A stretch of 64,000 bases of DNA from Xanthobacter agilis (GCF_021730435.1 NZ_JABWGX010000004.1:124001-188000); one strand, 5' to 3'. Positions 30,830 through 40,998 are shown, counted from the stretch's first letter. Translations and numbers: made by a program. Notes: a model not told the origin generated them from the sequence alone.

Positions 30830-33037
30830 ATGACAGAAGCGGCCGACTATTCCATCTTCGTGGCCCGGGGGGAGGACGGTCTCTCCCAGATGAGCCTTGC
30901 CATCGATGGCATCGATTGCGCCGCCTGCATCGCCGACATCGAGGATGGCGTGAAATCGTTGCCCGGCGTGGTGCGGGCACGTCTCAATTATTCCACGCAT
31001 CGGCTCGCCGTGGCATGGAGCGCCGAGGCGAGCGCATCGGACGTGGTGGGTAAGCTGGAGCAGCTTGGCTACCGGGCCCATCCGTTCACGGGCCGGGTGG
31101 AGGAAGAGGAGGCCCGGCGTGCCCAATGGCTGCTGCGCTGCCTCGGGGTCGCCGGCTTCGCCATGATGAACATCATGCTGCTCTCCATCTCCGTGTGGTC
31201 GGGCAACGTGTCGGATATCACCCCCGAAACGCGGGACTTCTTTCACTGGATCTCGGCGCTCATCGCCCTGCCGGCGGCGGCCTATGCGGGCCAGCCCTTC
31301 TTCCAGAGCGCCATCCGGGCCATTCGAAGCGGCAAGCTCAACATGGATGTGCCGATCACCATCGGCGTGTCGCTGGCGCTGGGCATCAGCGTGTTCGAAA
31401 CCGCCATGAGCCGCCCGGAGGCCTATTTCGACAGCGCCATCATGCTGCTGTTCTTCCTGCTGGCGGGCCGTTACCTGGACCATGAGGCGCGCCGGCGCAC
31501 CCGCGCGGTGGCGGGCAACGTGGCCGCGCTCCGGGGCGAGATGGCCCACCGGCTGGAGCCGGACGGCACGCCGGTGCGGGTGCCGGTGCAGGCGCTGAAG
31601 CCCGGCGACCTGATCCTGGTGGCGCCCGGCGAGCGCCTGGGCGCCGATGGCGTGGTGGCCTCGGGGCGCTCCTGCGTGGATGAAAGCCTCGTGACCGGGG
31701 AAACCCTGCCGCGTGAGTTGACCGTGGGGGCGACGGTCTATGCCGGCAGCCTCAACGGCGATGGGGCGCTGCATGTGACGGTCACCGCCGGCGGACAGAA
31801 CACCCTGGTCGACGATGTGCAGCGGCTGCTCGACGGGGCGCTGGCGGCGCGCGGTGCCTATGTGCGGCTCGCGGACCGGGTGGCGCGGCTTTATGCGCCG
31901 GTGGTGCACCTGACGGCCCTCGTGTCCATGATCGGCTGGCTGATCGCCGGCGCGGACCTGCACTTTGCGGTGATGATCGCGGTGGCGGTGCTCATCATCA
32001 CCTGCCCCTGCGCGCTGGCGCTGGCGGTGCCGGCGGTACAGGTGACCGCCACCGGACGGCTGTTCCGGGCCGGGCTGCTCATCAATGCGGGCGACCTGCT
32101 GGAGCGCCTCGCCACCGTCGATACGGTGGTGTTCGACAAGACCGGAACATTGACCCTGCCGGAGCCCGCGCTGCGGTTGCCGCCGGGCGCCGATCCGGCG
32201 CTGGTGGGACTGGCCGGGCGGCTCGCGCTCTCCAGCCGCCACCCCCTGTCGCGGGCGCTGGCGGCCCATGCGGACGGCGGCGCCCTGCCGGATGTCGCCG
32301 AGGTGCCGGGCCAGGGGGTGCGGGCCGTGGTGGACGGCGCGGAAGCCCGCCTCGGCAGCCTCGCCTTCTGCGCGGCGCCGGTGCCGGAGGATCTGCCTGC
32401 GGATGTCTCCCTCATCGCCTTCCGGCATGGGGCGCGGGCGGTGGTGATCGGCGTGCAGCAGGCGCTGCGGCCCGATGCGGTGGCGGTGGTGGCCGCCCTC
32501 AAGGCGCGGGGTCTTGATGTGCGCATCCTGTCCGGCGACCGGGCGGACGCGGTGGCGCCGGTGGCGGCGGCGCTCGGCATCACCGAAGTGGCGGCGGGCC
32601 TGAAGCCGGCCGACAAGATTGCCGCTCTTGAGGCCTTGAAGGCTCAGGGGCACAAGGTTCTGATGGTGGGCGACGGGCTCAACGACGCGCCGGCTCTCGC
32701 CGCAGCCACGGTGTCGCTGTCACCCGCCACCGGCGCGGCGGTGACGCAGGCGCATGCCGATGCGGTGTTCCTCGGTCGCCGGCTGGCGCCGGTGCTGGCC
32801 ACGGTGGATGGGGCGCGTGTCGCCGCCCGGCTCATGCGGCAGAACCTGGGGATCGCCGTCGTCTACAACCTCATTGCGGTACCACTGGCCATCGGCGGCA
32901 TCGTGACGCCGCTGGTCGCCGCCCTTGCCATGTCCGGTTCGTCCATCCTCGTCACGGTCAATGCCTTGCGTGCGGCCCGGCCCGGGCGCAAGGATGAGGC
33001 CATCGACGCCAACCACCTCAAGGAGGCCGTCGCATGA
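30830..33037 (+). CDS. ccoI: Copper-transporting P-type ATPase CcoI (FixI)
   Basis: P1B-type ATPase that exports copper toward cbb3 oxidase assembly. The 735 residues have an N-terminal heavy-metal domain with GIDCAAC (Cys30, Cys33), about eight membrane helices with the ion-binding CPC at 392-394, the phosphorylated Asp436 in DKTGTLT, the SRHP-type motif SSRHPLSRAL and GDGLNDAPAL. The ATG at 30830 is taken because the N-terminal DYSIFVA region matches CcoI; the open frame reaches 30641. Its TGA overlaps the ccoS ATG (ATGA). Confidence 0.95.
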   Translation: MTEAADYSIFVARGEDGLSQMSLAIDGIDCAACIADIEDGVKSLPGVVRARLNYSTHRLAVAWSAEASASDVVGKLEQLGYRAHPFTGRVEEEEARRAQWLLRCLGVAGFAMMNIMLLSISVWSGNVSDITPETRDFFHWISALIALPAAAYAGQPFFQSAIRAIRSGKLNMDVPITIGVSLALGISVFETAMSRPEAYFDSAIMLLFFLLAGRYLDHEARRRTRAVAGNVAALRGEMAHRLEPDGTPVRVPVQALKPGDLILVAPGERLGADGVVASGRSCVDESLVTGETLPRELTVGATVYAGSLNGDGALHVTVTAGGQNTLVDDVQRLLDGALAARGAYVRLADRVARLYAPVVHLTALVSMIGWLIAGADLHFAVMIAVAVLIITCPCALALAVPAVQVTATGRLFRAGLLINAGDLLERLATVDTVVFDKTGTLTLPEPALRLPPGADPALVGLAGRLALSSRHPLSRALAAHADGGALPDVAEVPGQGVRAVVDGAEARLGSLAFCAAPVPEDLPADVSLIAFRHGARAVVIGVQQALRPDAVAVVAALKARGLDVRILSGDRADAVAPVAAALGITEVAAGLKPADKIAALEALKAQGHKVLMVGDGLNDAPALAAATVSLSPATGAAVTQAHADAVFLGRRLAPVLATVDGARVAARLMRQNLGIAVVYNLIAVPLAIGGIVTPLVAALAMSGSSILVTVNALRAARPGRKDEAIDANHLKEAVA

Positions 33038-33183
33038 ACGTCCTCGTTTTCCTGATCCCGATGGCGCTGCTGCTGGGCCTTTTGGGCCTCGCCGGCTTTT
33101 TGTGGAGTCTCAAGAGCGGTCAGTACGATGACCTCGACGGGGCCGCCGTCCGCATCCTCAATGATGACGACGTGAAGACATGA
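33034..33183 (+). CDS. ccoS: cbb3 oxidase maturation protein CcoS
   Basis: A 49-residue single-span protein needed for cofactor insertion into cbb3 oxidase. It begins MNVLVFLIPMALLLGLLGLAG and has the conserved FLWSLKSGQYDDLDGAAVRIL tail. It overlaps ccoI by 4 bases at its start and the CcoA-like gene by 4 at its end, both ATGA-type overlaps, so the three are translationally coupled. It is too short to be found by a coarse ORF search. Confidence 0.95.
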   Translation: MNVLVFLIPMALLLGLLGLAGFLWSLKSGQYDDLDGAAVRILNDDDVKT

Positions 33184-34304
33184 GGCCGCAGGCGGAACCG
33201 GCCGAACCGCGAGCCGGCATGCTGGTCTGCGTCTGCGACCCGCAGCTCGACGCTCCGGCCAACGACAACGGGCCGAAGGCCATTCCCACCTTCGGCCTGG
33301 CGCTTGGCTTCGCCTTTGCCGTGCTGGCGCAGACGGTGGCCTCCGCGGCATTGCCGCTGGCCGGAGCCATGCTGGCGTCACAGCCGGCGTTCGCGACATG
33401 GCCGTTTGCGGCCATGCTGCTCGGCGCGGCGCTTGCGTCCTTTCCGGCGTCCTTCCTGCGGGACGCGTTCGGTCGGCGCACGGGGTTCGCCCTCGGCGCC
33501 TCGCTGGGCATCGCCGGTGGGGCGTTGCTGGTGGCGGCGCTGTTGCAACGCCAATTTGCCTGGGCCTGTCTCGGCGCCCTGTGGCTGGGGATGGCGCAGG
33601 GCTTCTCCTTCTTCTACCGCCACGAGGCCGCCGCCGCGAGCGGGCGGCCGGCGGCGGCCACTGCCGGCGTGCTGGCGGGCGGCGTGCTGGCGGCCCTGGC
33701 GGGGCCGACGCTCGCCGGCTTTGCCGAAAATCTCGCAGCCCCCTTCTTCCTGGTCGGCGCGGCGGGGCTGGCCGCCGGTGCGCATGCCTTGTCGCTCGGG
33801 GTGGCGGTGACCCTCGCGCCCGATCCGCCACCGGTGTTCCGCCCGAAATCCGTGGCGCCGCTGCGGGTCATCGTGGGGCCGACCCTGCTTGGCGCCCTGG
33901 CTTGGTTCGGCATGAGCGCCGTGATGTCCGGGGCACCGCTGGCGCTGATGGGCTGCGGCATCGGCGAGGCGGCGGTGTTCGGCTTCATCGCGCTGCATGT
34001 GGCTGCCATGTATGCGCCGGCCGTGCCCCTGGCCCTGGTGGGCGACCGGGTGTCGCCGCCGGTGCTGGCGGGGGTGGGCCTCGTTCTGGTGACGGCGGCA
34101 GTGCCCTTGCAGCTTTACGGTTCGGCGGAGGCGATTACGGCGGCGCTGCTTGCGGTCGGCGCCGGCTGGTCGATTGCCACGGTGGGTTGCACGGCATGGC
34201 TCTATCGCGCGGGCCGTCCGGGCCGCCTCGGCCTTGCCTTGCATGATGGCACACTGTTCCTGTGCGCCATTCTCGGTGCCCTGGCCGGCGGCCTGCTGTT
34301 CTGA
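33180..34304 (+). CDS. MFS copper importer, CcoA-like
   Basis: A 374-residue major-facilitator protein with about 10-12 hydrophobic helices. It overlaps ccoS by 4 bp, so it is part of the oxidase assembly operon. It carries Met245-xxx-Met249 (MSAVM) and His273-xxx-Met277 (HVAAM). In Rhodobacter capsulatus CcoA, the copper importer needed for cbb3 oxidase, the metal motifs are MxxxM (233/237) and HxxxM (261/265), as I recall. The spacing between the two motifs is 28 residues in both. This makes a copper-import role much more likely than a generic MFS label. The N terminus before residue 35 is poorly conserved, and a shorter start at Met14 is possible. Assignment is by motif and context. Confidence 0.78.
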   Translation: MRPQAEPAEPRAGMLVCVCDPQLDAPANDNGPKAIPTFGLALGFAFAVLAQTVASAALPLAGAMLASQPAFATWPFAAMLLGAALASFPASFLRDAFGRRTGFALGASLGIAGGALLVAALLQRQFAWACLGALWLGMAQGFSFFYRHEAAAASGRPAAATAGVLAGGVLAALAGPTLAGFAENLAAPFFLVGAAGLAAGAHALSLGVAVTLAPDPPPVFRPKSVAPLRVIVGPTLLGALAWFGMSAVMSGAPLALMGCGIGEAAVFGFIALHVAAMYAPAVPLALVGDRVSPPVLAGVGLVLVTAAVPLQLYGSAEAITAALLAVGAGWSIATVGCTAWLYRAGRPGRLGLALHDGTLFLCAILGALAGGLLF

Positions 34305-34543
34305 CGGGCGATGGCCGCCATGCCGTCATCCGGTGGGCGGGGCGGGATCATGCCGCCGCGCGTGATATCCGGACCGACGACGGGCGTGGGTCGGCGCCGG
34401 GCGGGGGATGTTTCTGGGTGCGATAGGGTGAAGCCCGCGCGGCTCCAGGGCGCGTGCTGTGGCTGTTGTCGCCACCATCCCCCGGCCAGGGTCCTCAAGC
34501 GAAGCGCCATGGGCGGGGCAAGGGACCGGTCGAAGGGCCGCTC

Positions 34544-34587
34544 GGAGCATTTTCAAGCGAAGTGGATTCCGGTTCGCGTGAAGAAAA
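34544..34587. repeat. 44-nt palindromic repeat, copy 1
   Basis: Ends in GCATTTTC and GAAAATGC, with an AAGCGAAG...TTCGCG inner part. The same element, on the other strand, occurs at 48028-48071. This family is widespread in Hyphomicrobiales genomes (known from memory). The surrounding gap 34305-34667 has no gene I can support. Confidence 0.85.
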
Positions 34588-34667
34588 TGCGTGAATGCAA
34601 GAACTTGGAGCGGCTGACATGAGCTCGCGCAAACGGAAGGCGCTCTAAGCGCGGTGGAGGGTCGCCT

Positions 34668-35420
34668 GTGACGCATCCGTTTTCCCTTTCCGGCTCCACG
34701 GCCCTCGTCACCGGGTCCGCGTCCGGCCTTGGCTTCGAGATCGCGGCGGCGCTGGCCCAGGCCGGGGCCCATGTGCTGGTGAATGGGCGTGATGCCGCGC
34801 GGCTTGCCGCGGCGGTCACCGCAATCATCCGGCGGGGTGGCCATGCCGAACCGCTGCTGCTCGACGTGTGCGACGCGGCGGCGGTGACACGCACGGTGGC
34901 GGGGCTCGGGCCGGTGCATATCCTGGTCAACAATGCCGGGGCGCGGGACCGCCGGGGATTCCTCGACATGGCGCAGGACGATTTCCGCCGCTTGGTGGAG
35001 GTGGATCTGATGGCGCCGGCCCATCTCACCCGCGAGCTGGCGCGGGGCATGGTGGCGCGCGGCAGCGGGCGCATCATCAACATCGCCTCCATCGCCGGCC
35101 CCCTCGCGCGGGCGGGAGACGCGGCCTACACCACGGCCAAGGGCGGGCTGGTGGCCCTGACGCGGGCCTTGGCGGCGGATCTCGGGCCGCACGGCATCAC
35201 GGTCAACGCTATCGCGCCGGGCTATTTTCTCACCGAGCCCAATGCGGAGTTCGTGCGCGACCAGGCGGTGGGCGAATGGCTGTCGCGGCGCACCGCCCTC
35301 GGACGCTGGGGGCGGCCGGAGGAAATCGCCGGGGCGGCGGTGTTCCTCGCCTCGCCGGCGGCATCCTATGTCACCGGTCATGTGCTGGCGGTGGACGGCG
35401 GCTACCTCGCCCATTTCTGA
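34668..35420 (+). CDS. Short-chain dehydrogenase/reductase (gluconate 5-dehydrogenase-like)
   Basis: A classical SDR of 250 residues: the NAD(P)-binding TGSASGLGFEIAAAL, NNAG at about 86-89, the catalytic Ser in INIASIAG, Tyr-x-x-x-Lys in AAYTTAKGGL, and the C-terminal YVTGHVLAVDGGYL. The overall pattern is nearest to gluconate 5-dehydrogenase/IdnO-type enzymes, but the substrate cannot be fixed from sequence. It starts with GTG at 34668; GGAGG lies 12 bases upstream. No functional partner adjoins; it converges on trkH. Confidence 0.82.
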   Translation: MTHPFSLSGSTALVTGSASGLGFEIAAALAQAGAHVLVNGRDAARLAAAVTAIIRRGGHAEPLLLDVCDAAAVTRTVAGLGPVHILVNNAGARDRRGFLDMAQDDFRRLVEVDLMAPAHLTRELARGMVARGSGRIINIASIAGPLARAGDAAYTTAKGGLVALTRALAADLGPHGITVNAIAPGYFLTEPNAEFVRDQAVGEWLSRRTALGRWGRPEEIAGAAVFLASPAASYVTGHVLAVDGGYLAHF

Positions 35421-35458
35421 CGCCCCCCCGAACGCGGGACGGCGGGGGAACGACGGTT

Positions 35459-36955
35459 TCAGCGCACCCAGAAGCGGGGCAGCAGCAGCACCAGCGCGGT
35501 GAGGATTTCCAGCCGGCCGAGCATCATGGCGAGGGTCAGCAGCCAGATGGCGCTGTCCGGCAGGCCAGCGTAATTGCTGGAGGGACCCACCACCGGGCCG
35601 AGGCCCGGCCCCACATTGGCAAGGCAGGAGACGGCCGCGGAAAAGGCGGTGACAAGGTCGAGCCCGATGAGGTTGAGGCCGATGGCAACCAGCATGAACG
35701 TGAAAAAATAGAGAAAGACGAAGCCCAGGACCGAGGCCACCACATCGTCCGCCACCGGTGCCCCCCCATAGCGCAGGGGGAACACGCCGTGGCGGAAGGC
35801 GATGCGCTTGAAATGCTGGCGGATGGCCTTGGCGGTGATGGCGACGCGCATGGCCTTCAGGCCGCCGGAGGTGGAGCCGGTGCAGCCGCCGAGGAACATT
35901 AGAACAAGGAAGATCGCGTTCGAGAGGGCACCCCAATGGGTGTAGTCCACCGCCATGAAGCCGGTGGTGGAAATGAGCGAAGCGACGGTGAACAGGGCGC
36001 CGCGGAAGGCGGCCTCGCCACTGGCAATGCCCTGGAATGTCTGCTGCAGGAACGAGGCGGCGGTGAATAGCGCCACGATGGTGAAGAACACCCGCACTTC
36101 CGGATTGGTGAACAGCCGCCCGACGTCGCCATTGAGGGCCCGCACATAGAGCGGGAACGGCAGGGAGGCCACCAGCATGAACACGATGGCCACATAGTCC
36201 ACCATCGGGTTCTTGAACACCATCAAGGAGTAATCGGAATTGGCGAAGCCTCCCGTCGACAGGGTCGACATGCCGAGGGTGATGGAATCAAACAGGTTGA
36301 GCCCGGCCGCGCGGTAGCACACCGCGCACACGGCGGTGAGCAGCACATAGGCGATGATGAGACCCTTGGCGATGGCCCCGGCCCGCGGCAGGAACTTCTC
36401 CGACTTGTCGGATGATTCGGTGCGGAACAGCTGCATGCCGCCGATGGACAGCACCGGCAGCACGGCGATGGCGATGGCGATGATGCCGATGCCCCCGAAC
36501 CAATGCAGCAGTGCCCGCCATAGCAGGATGCCCTTCGACTGGGCGTCGAGGCCGGACATCACGCTGGCGCCGGTGGTGGTGAGGCCGCTCATGGCCTCGA
36601 ACACCGCCTTGGTGAAGCTGAGCTGGGAGGGGCCCCACATCAAGGGCAGTGCCGCGAACAGGGTCAGCACCACCCAAACGCCGGTGGTGAGCAGGAAGGC
36701 CTGGCGCAGGTCGAGCTTCTGCACGCCGCCGTTGCGGCCGGAGGTCCACAGCAGCACGCCGACGAAGACGGTGATGGCGGAGGCGCCGATGAACGCGCTC
36801 TGCCCGCCCGAGCCGTGGGCGAAATCCACCGCCGCCGGCGCCAGCATGCTGCCCCCGAGAATCGACAAAAGGATGCCGAGGGTCGCCGCCACCGGGCGCA
36901 GATTGAGAACGGAGAGGGCCTGGGCCTCCACCGTCGGGATACGCGCCGCGTGCAT
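35459..36955 (-). CDS. trkH: Trk-type potassium transporter membrane subunit TrkH
   Basis: K+ uptake channel subunit. The 498-residue protein has four pore-loop repeats, with selectivity-filter segments LTTTGASVM, MSTLSTGGFAN, STTGF in LISTTGFMAV, and LANVGPGLG near residue 445. The LHWFGGIGIIAIAIAVLP segment is also conserved. Length and topology are normal. TrkA, the regulatory partner, is not in the window. Upstream, 36958-37023 on the plus strand is a CTTGSC-rich low-complexity tract that separates it from apaG. Confidence 0.94.
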   Translation of the reverse strand: MHAARIPTVEAQALSVLNLRPVAATLGILLSILGGSMLAPAAVDFAHGSGGQSAFIGASAITVFVGVLLWTSGRNGGVQKLDLRQAFLLTTGVWVVLTLFAALPLMWGPSQLSFTKAVFEAMSGLTTTGASVMSGLDAQSKGILLWRALLHWFGGIGIIAIAIAVLPVLSIGGMQLFRTESSDKSEKFLPRAGAIAKGLIIAYVLLTAVCAVCYRAAGLNLFDSITLGMSTLSTGGFANSDYSLMVFKNPMVDYVAIVFMLVASLPFPLYVRALNGDVGRLFTNPEVRVFFTIVALFTAASFLQQTFQGIASGEAAFRGALFTVASLISTTGFMAVDYTHWGALSNAIFLVLMFLGGCTGSTSGGLKAMRVAITAKAIRQHFKRIAFRHGVFPLRYGGAPVADDVVASVLGFVFLYFFTFMLVAIGLNLIGLDLVTAFSAAVSCLANVGPGLGPVVGPSSNYAGLPDSAIWLLTLAMMLGRLEILTALVLLLPRFWVR

Positions 36956-36959
36956 GTGG

Positions 36960-37023
36960 CCCCTGTCCTTGCCTCTTGTCCTTGGCGTCTTGCCCTTGGC
37001 CCTTGGCCTTGGCTTTAGCCCTG
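36960..37023. repeat. CTTGGC/CTTGCC low-complexity tract
   Basis: About ten degenerate copies of a 6-7 bp CTTG(G/C)C motif lie just upstream of trkH. It is a simple-sequence region with no evident coding role. Confidence 0.65.
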
Positions 37024-37072
37024 GCGTCCACGCTGGCGGGCCACCGGGCGACTTGCCTCGGTCCGGCGTTCC

Positions 37073-37465
37073 TCAGTTCAGAACGCGCCGGGCGTCGGGC
37101 ACATCCAGGGAGAAGGGTGGCACCTCGATGGTAAATTTCTCGCCGCTTTCCGTTTGCATGTCGTAGCTGCCGCGCATGATGCCGGTGGCGGTATTGAGCG
37201 GCACGCCGCTCGTGTATTCGAACCGGCCGCCGGGCGGCAGTACCGGTTCTTCACCGACGACGCCGGCGCCGTGCACTTCCTCCACATGGCCGTGGGCATC
37301 GGTGATGACCCAGTGGCGCGCCTTCAATTGGACGGTTTCGGAACCGAGATTGGAGACTTCGATGGTGTAGGCCCAAAAATGGCGGCCGTGCTCCGGCTCG
37401 GACCGCTCGGCCACATAGCGCGGTGTCGCGGTGACCTGGATCTGCCGTGTAATGGCGCGGTACAT
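37073..37465 (-). CDS. apaG: ApaG (Co2+/Mg2+ efflux-associated) protein
   Basis: A 130-residue single-domain protein of the ApaG/DUF525 family (immunoglobulin-like fold). It starts MYRAITRQIQVTATPRYV, with HFWAYTIEVSNLGSETVQL, ARHWVITDAHG and the GxGVVGEEPVLPPGGRFEYTSG signature. The exact role is uncertain; it is linked to divalent cation resistance in enterobacteria. The frame is open upstream to 37660, but the family start is at 37465. It is followed by trkH in the same direction, 117 bp on. The 372-bp gap to fumC (37466-37837) shows no other gene. Confidence 0.93.
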   Translation of the reverse strand: MYRAITRQIQVTATPRYVAERSEPEHGRHFWAYTIEVSNLGSETVQLKARHWVITDAHGHVEEVHGAGVVGEEPVLPPGGRFEYTSGVPLNTATGIMRGSYDMQTESGEKFTIEVPPFSLDVPDARRVLN

Positions 37466-37837
37466 TCCCGCTGAACTCCCCTCAAGGCGGGGGCGCGCCC
37501 CCGCGGCCAAAAATGAATTCGCGATCTGCTTCGCGGACATAAGAACGCGCGCAGCATATCGCGTGGCGCAGCGCTGTGCACCCTCCTCTTTGAACGGCCG
37601 ACCTGCCCCGGGGTACCAGCGCAGGTCGCGGGTGCGGGCGTTTCGTGCCGATGCCGGCAAAAAGCGGCATCTGGGTTCCGTTGCACTGTGTCCAGGCCGG
37701 CCCTACTTCTGGTTCGATCTGATTTCCGGTCTGGTCCGGCGTCGGCAAATGCGCGTTCTCACGATGATCGGCCCTGGCGGTCCCGCAGTTCGCCGGTAAA
37801 CAGGTTCCCTTGATTTCCTCGTGCGCTGGAGGCTTCC

Positions 37838-39292
<1,455 letters not shown>

Positions 39293-39317
39293 GGCGCGAA
39301 GGCTCCGGGGCCGCTCT

Positions 39318-39924
39318 TCAGGTCTCGAGCCTTCCCCTCGGCGGGCCGCGGGGCAGGGGCGGTTCGCGCTGGCCTGGAGCAGGCGCGTCGCGGGGCCAGA
39401 TGGCGATCCACTCTCGCTCGGAACGCCAGATCTCGCCTCCGGCTCCGGGGGGCATCCGTGGCCTCAGAAGCGCTGGCAGGGCGTCGCGGATGTCCTCGTC
39501 AATGCGTTCGTCTTCCAGTCGGGTGCCCCAGCCGAGATAGAAGAACGGCTGGGCATAGCTCCAGTCGCCGGGGTTCGTGGGCAGCCGGTCGAGGGCTTCG
39601 TTCAGGGCTTCCGAAGCCGGACCGAAATGGGCGGCGATGGCGCGCAGCGAGGCATCTGCGGTGGCCGGGCTGGCGAAACAGACCCGCACGATCGGTGCCC
39701 CGAACCAGCGGCTGAACAGCCCCGCGAAATTGTTGGCGACGCTTTCGGCCGGCGTATCGAGGGCGGTCCGCGAAGCCGAGCACCAGACGGCGCGTGCTGA
39801 CCCGTGCCAGGTCGGCAACGCTCGATCCGATGAGGGCGGGGATCGGATTAAGGCCCATCTGGTGCAGCAGGGCGCCGACGATGTGGACCGGCCCGGCAGC
39901 CTCGCGAAAGAAGGGCAGGGTCAC
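39318..39924 (-). pseudogene. Frameshifted hypothetical gene
   Basis: Two minus-strand frames form one apparent protein. The N-terminal part (from about 39924, or earlier without a clear start) reads LDVTLPFFREAAGPVHIVG and LLHQMGLNPIPALIGSSVADLARVS in pieces. The C-terminal part, in the next frame, reads TALDTPAESVANNFAGLF through GWGTRLEDERIDEDIRDALP. The switch falls near 39765-39785. No family is recognised. A sequencing error is possible, but the lack of a good start also points to decay. An Irr-like box lies upstream at 40056-40072. Confidence 0.55.
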
Positions 39925-40055
39925 GTCGAGCCGCCTCGCCCGCTCCCGCAGCCGACGCGCGGCGGCGGATTTGAAGGCGGCGGCCGCCGCTCGCCGCGCC
40001 CTTGTGCCGGAACGGTGTGGGGAGCATATGATGGAAACTCGCTGCGTGGATCATT

Positions 40056-40072
40056 ATTAGAATTATTCTAAT
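40056..40072. promoter_or_regulatory. Irr/ICE-like iron control box
   Basis: ATTAGAATTATTCTAAT is a perfect 8-1-8 palindrome in an AT-rich island. It fits the Irr iron-control element TTTAGAA-N3-TTCTAAA with one mismatch at each end. It lies about 370 bp before feoA, ahead of a short Cys-containing ORF, and also just upstream of the disrupted minus-strand gene. Confidence 0.6.
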
Positions 40073-40179
40073 TACAATGATTTTTGAGTGCTTATTTTGG
40101 CCTTGGCAAGCCGTTAAGATGAATTGATTGTAGCTGGACGCGAGGTTTCAGGTCTCTGAGCTGATGTCTTGCACCGGGG

Positions 40180-40359
40180 GTGGGATGTGTTTGCAACCAA
40201 GGCGCGAGCGTCGTTCCGGAAGAACATGATCCTTCAGATGAACTGTTGGCGCTTCGTGACGACATGCCTCACGGCTACCATGTCTCGGTTGAGCCTGGCC
40301 CCTTTTTCTCTGTCGCTGGCGCTCCCTGCGTCATGTGCTCGTCGGTCGGTGCCGGATGA
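40180..40359 (+). CDS. Candidate 59-residue Cys-rich small protein upstream of feoA
   Basis: A GTG-started frame encodes a product opening (M)GCVCNQGASVVPEEHDPSD, continuing HGYHVSVEPGPFFSVAG and ending PCVMCSSVGAG. It has a CxC near the N terminus and CxxC near the C terminus. It lies between an Irr-like box and feoA. FeoC and Bfd-like proteins are small and can bind clusters, but I see no clear homology to either. There is no strong ribosome site, and a competing frame (40169-40453) also exists, so reality of the gene is uncertain. Confidence 0.3.
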   Translation: MGCVCNQGASVVPEEHDPSDELLALRDDMPHGYHVSVEPGPFFSVAGAPCVMCSSVGAG

Positions 40360-40445
40360 GTGCGCGCGAACGCCGAGCGCGCCTGGGTGGATCAACTTCG
40401 GTGGAATGAACCCTTTCCTGATGCCGGATCCGGCTGGAGGTAACA

Positions 40446-40724
40446 ATGCATGACGCCGCCATGACGCTCTCTGCTGACGGGGAGGTGGTGACGCTGGCGA
40501 GCCTGGAGCCGGGGGAAAGCGGAATCGTCGCGGGTGTCTTGGCCGGCGTTTTCGAGAACGGGCTCTCCATTCGTCTGCGTGCGCTGGGCGTGACCGTGTC
40601 GCGCGAGGTCTTCATGGTGCGGAAGGGGTGGTTTGGCGGCCCCTTCGTCGTGCGCGCCGGCAAGGCGACCGAGATCGCCATCCGCAGGACCGAGGCCACC
40701 CTCGTCATGGTGCGTAGGTCTTGA
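40446..40724 (+). CDS. feoA: Ferrous iron transport protein A
   Basis: Small cytosolic SH3-like protein that supports FeoB. The 92 residues show VTLASLEPGESGIVAGV, RLRALGVTVSREVFMVRKG and GPFVVRAGKATEIAIRR, the FeoA pattern with a slightly long N terminus. A good ribosome site (GGAGG, 5 bases before the ATG) supports the start. It is followed by a 22-bp-arm palindrome and 274 bp later by feoB, so the two may be uncoupled or joined only by read-through. Confidence 0.9.
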   Translation: MHDAAMTLSADGEVVTLASLEPGESGIVAGVLAGVFENGLSIRLRALGVTVSREVFMVRKGWFGGPFVVRAGKATEIAIRRTEATLVMVRRS

Positions 40725-40732
40725 GGGCGATG

Positions 40733-40780
40733 AGCTAGAGCATTTTCGGTGAACTCCGGTTCACCGAAAATGCTCTAGCT
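40733..40780. repeat. Perfect inverted repeat, 22-bp arms, after feoA
   Basis: The arms (40733-40754 and 40759-40780; core AGCATTTTCGGTGAAC) are exact complements with a 4-nt loop. It begins 9 bp after the feoA stop. It could act as a bidirectional terminator or be a copy of an order-specific palindromic element. Confidence 0.9.
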
Positions 40781-40792
40781 TCTTGTTTTATC

Positions 40793-40836
40793 GCAATTTC
40801 AGACGCAAAACCGCTGCACACTTTTGCTGAAATTGC
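40793..40836. repeat. Second palindromic repeat between feoA and feoB
   Basis: GCAATTTCAG (40793) and CTGAAATTGC (40827) are exact complements, enclosing partly complementary GCAAAA and TTTTGC. It resembles palindromic elements common in Hyphomicrobiales genomes (from memory). Confidence 0.75.
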
Positions 40837-40890
40837 TCTAGGGATAGTGAGTACAGAATATGTCCGGCGTGGCGGGACGCTCGCCAAAGG

Positions 40891-40935
40891 CAAGTATACG
40901 GCGCGCAAGCGTACGGCGCGCAAGCGTACGGCGCG
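40891..40935 (+). repeat. Three tandem 15-bp repeats before feoB
   Basis: CAAGCGTACGGCGCG repeats three times (the first copy has TA for CG), ending 63 bp before the feoB start. It would lie in the feoB leader. Confidence 0.85.
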
Positions 40936-40998
40936 CGTGGGACACGGGAGCGCGCGTGCCTTGTTCGATCGCATTTTTCTAGACTTCTGGAATCCATC

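Noticed and set aside
40169-40453. 94-codon frame before feoA
   Set aside because: No homology or ribosome site, and it competes with the 59-codon Cys-rich frame, which looks somewhat more protein-like.
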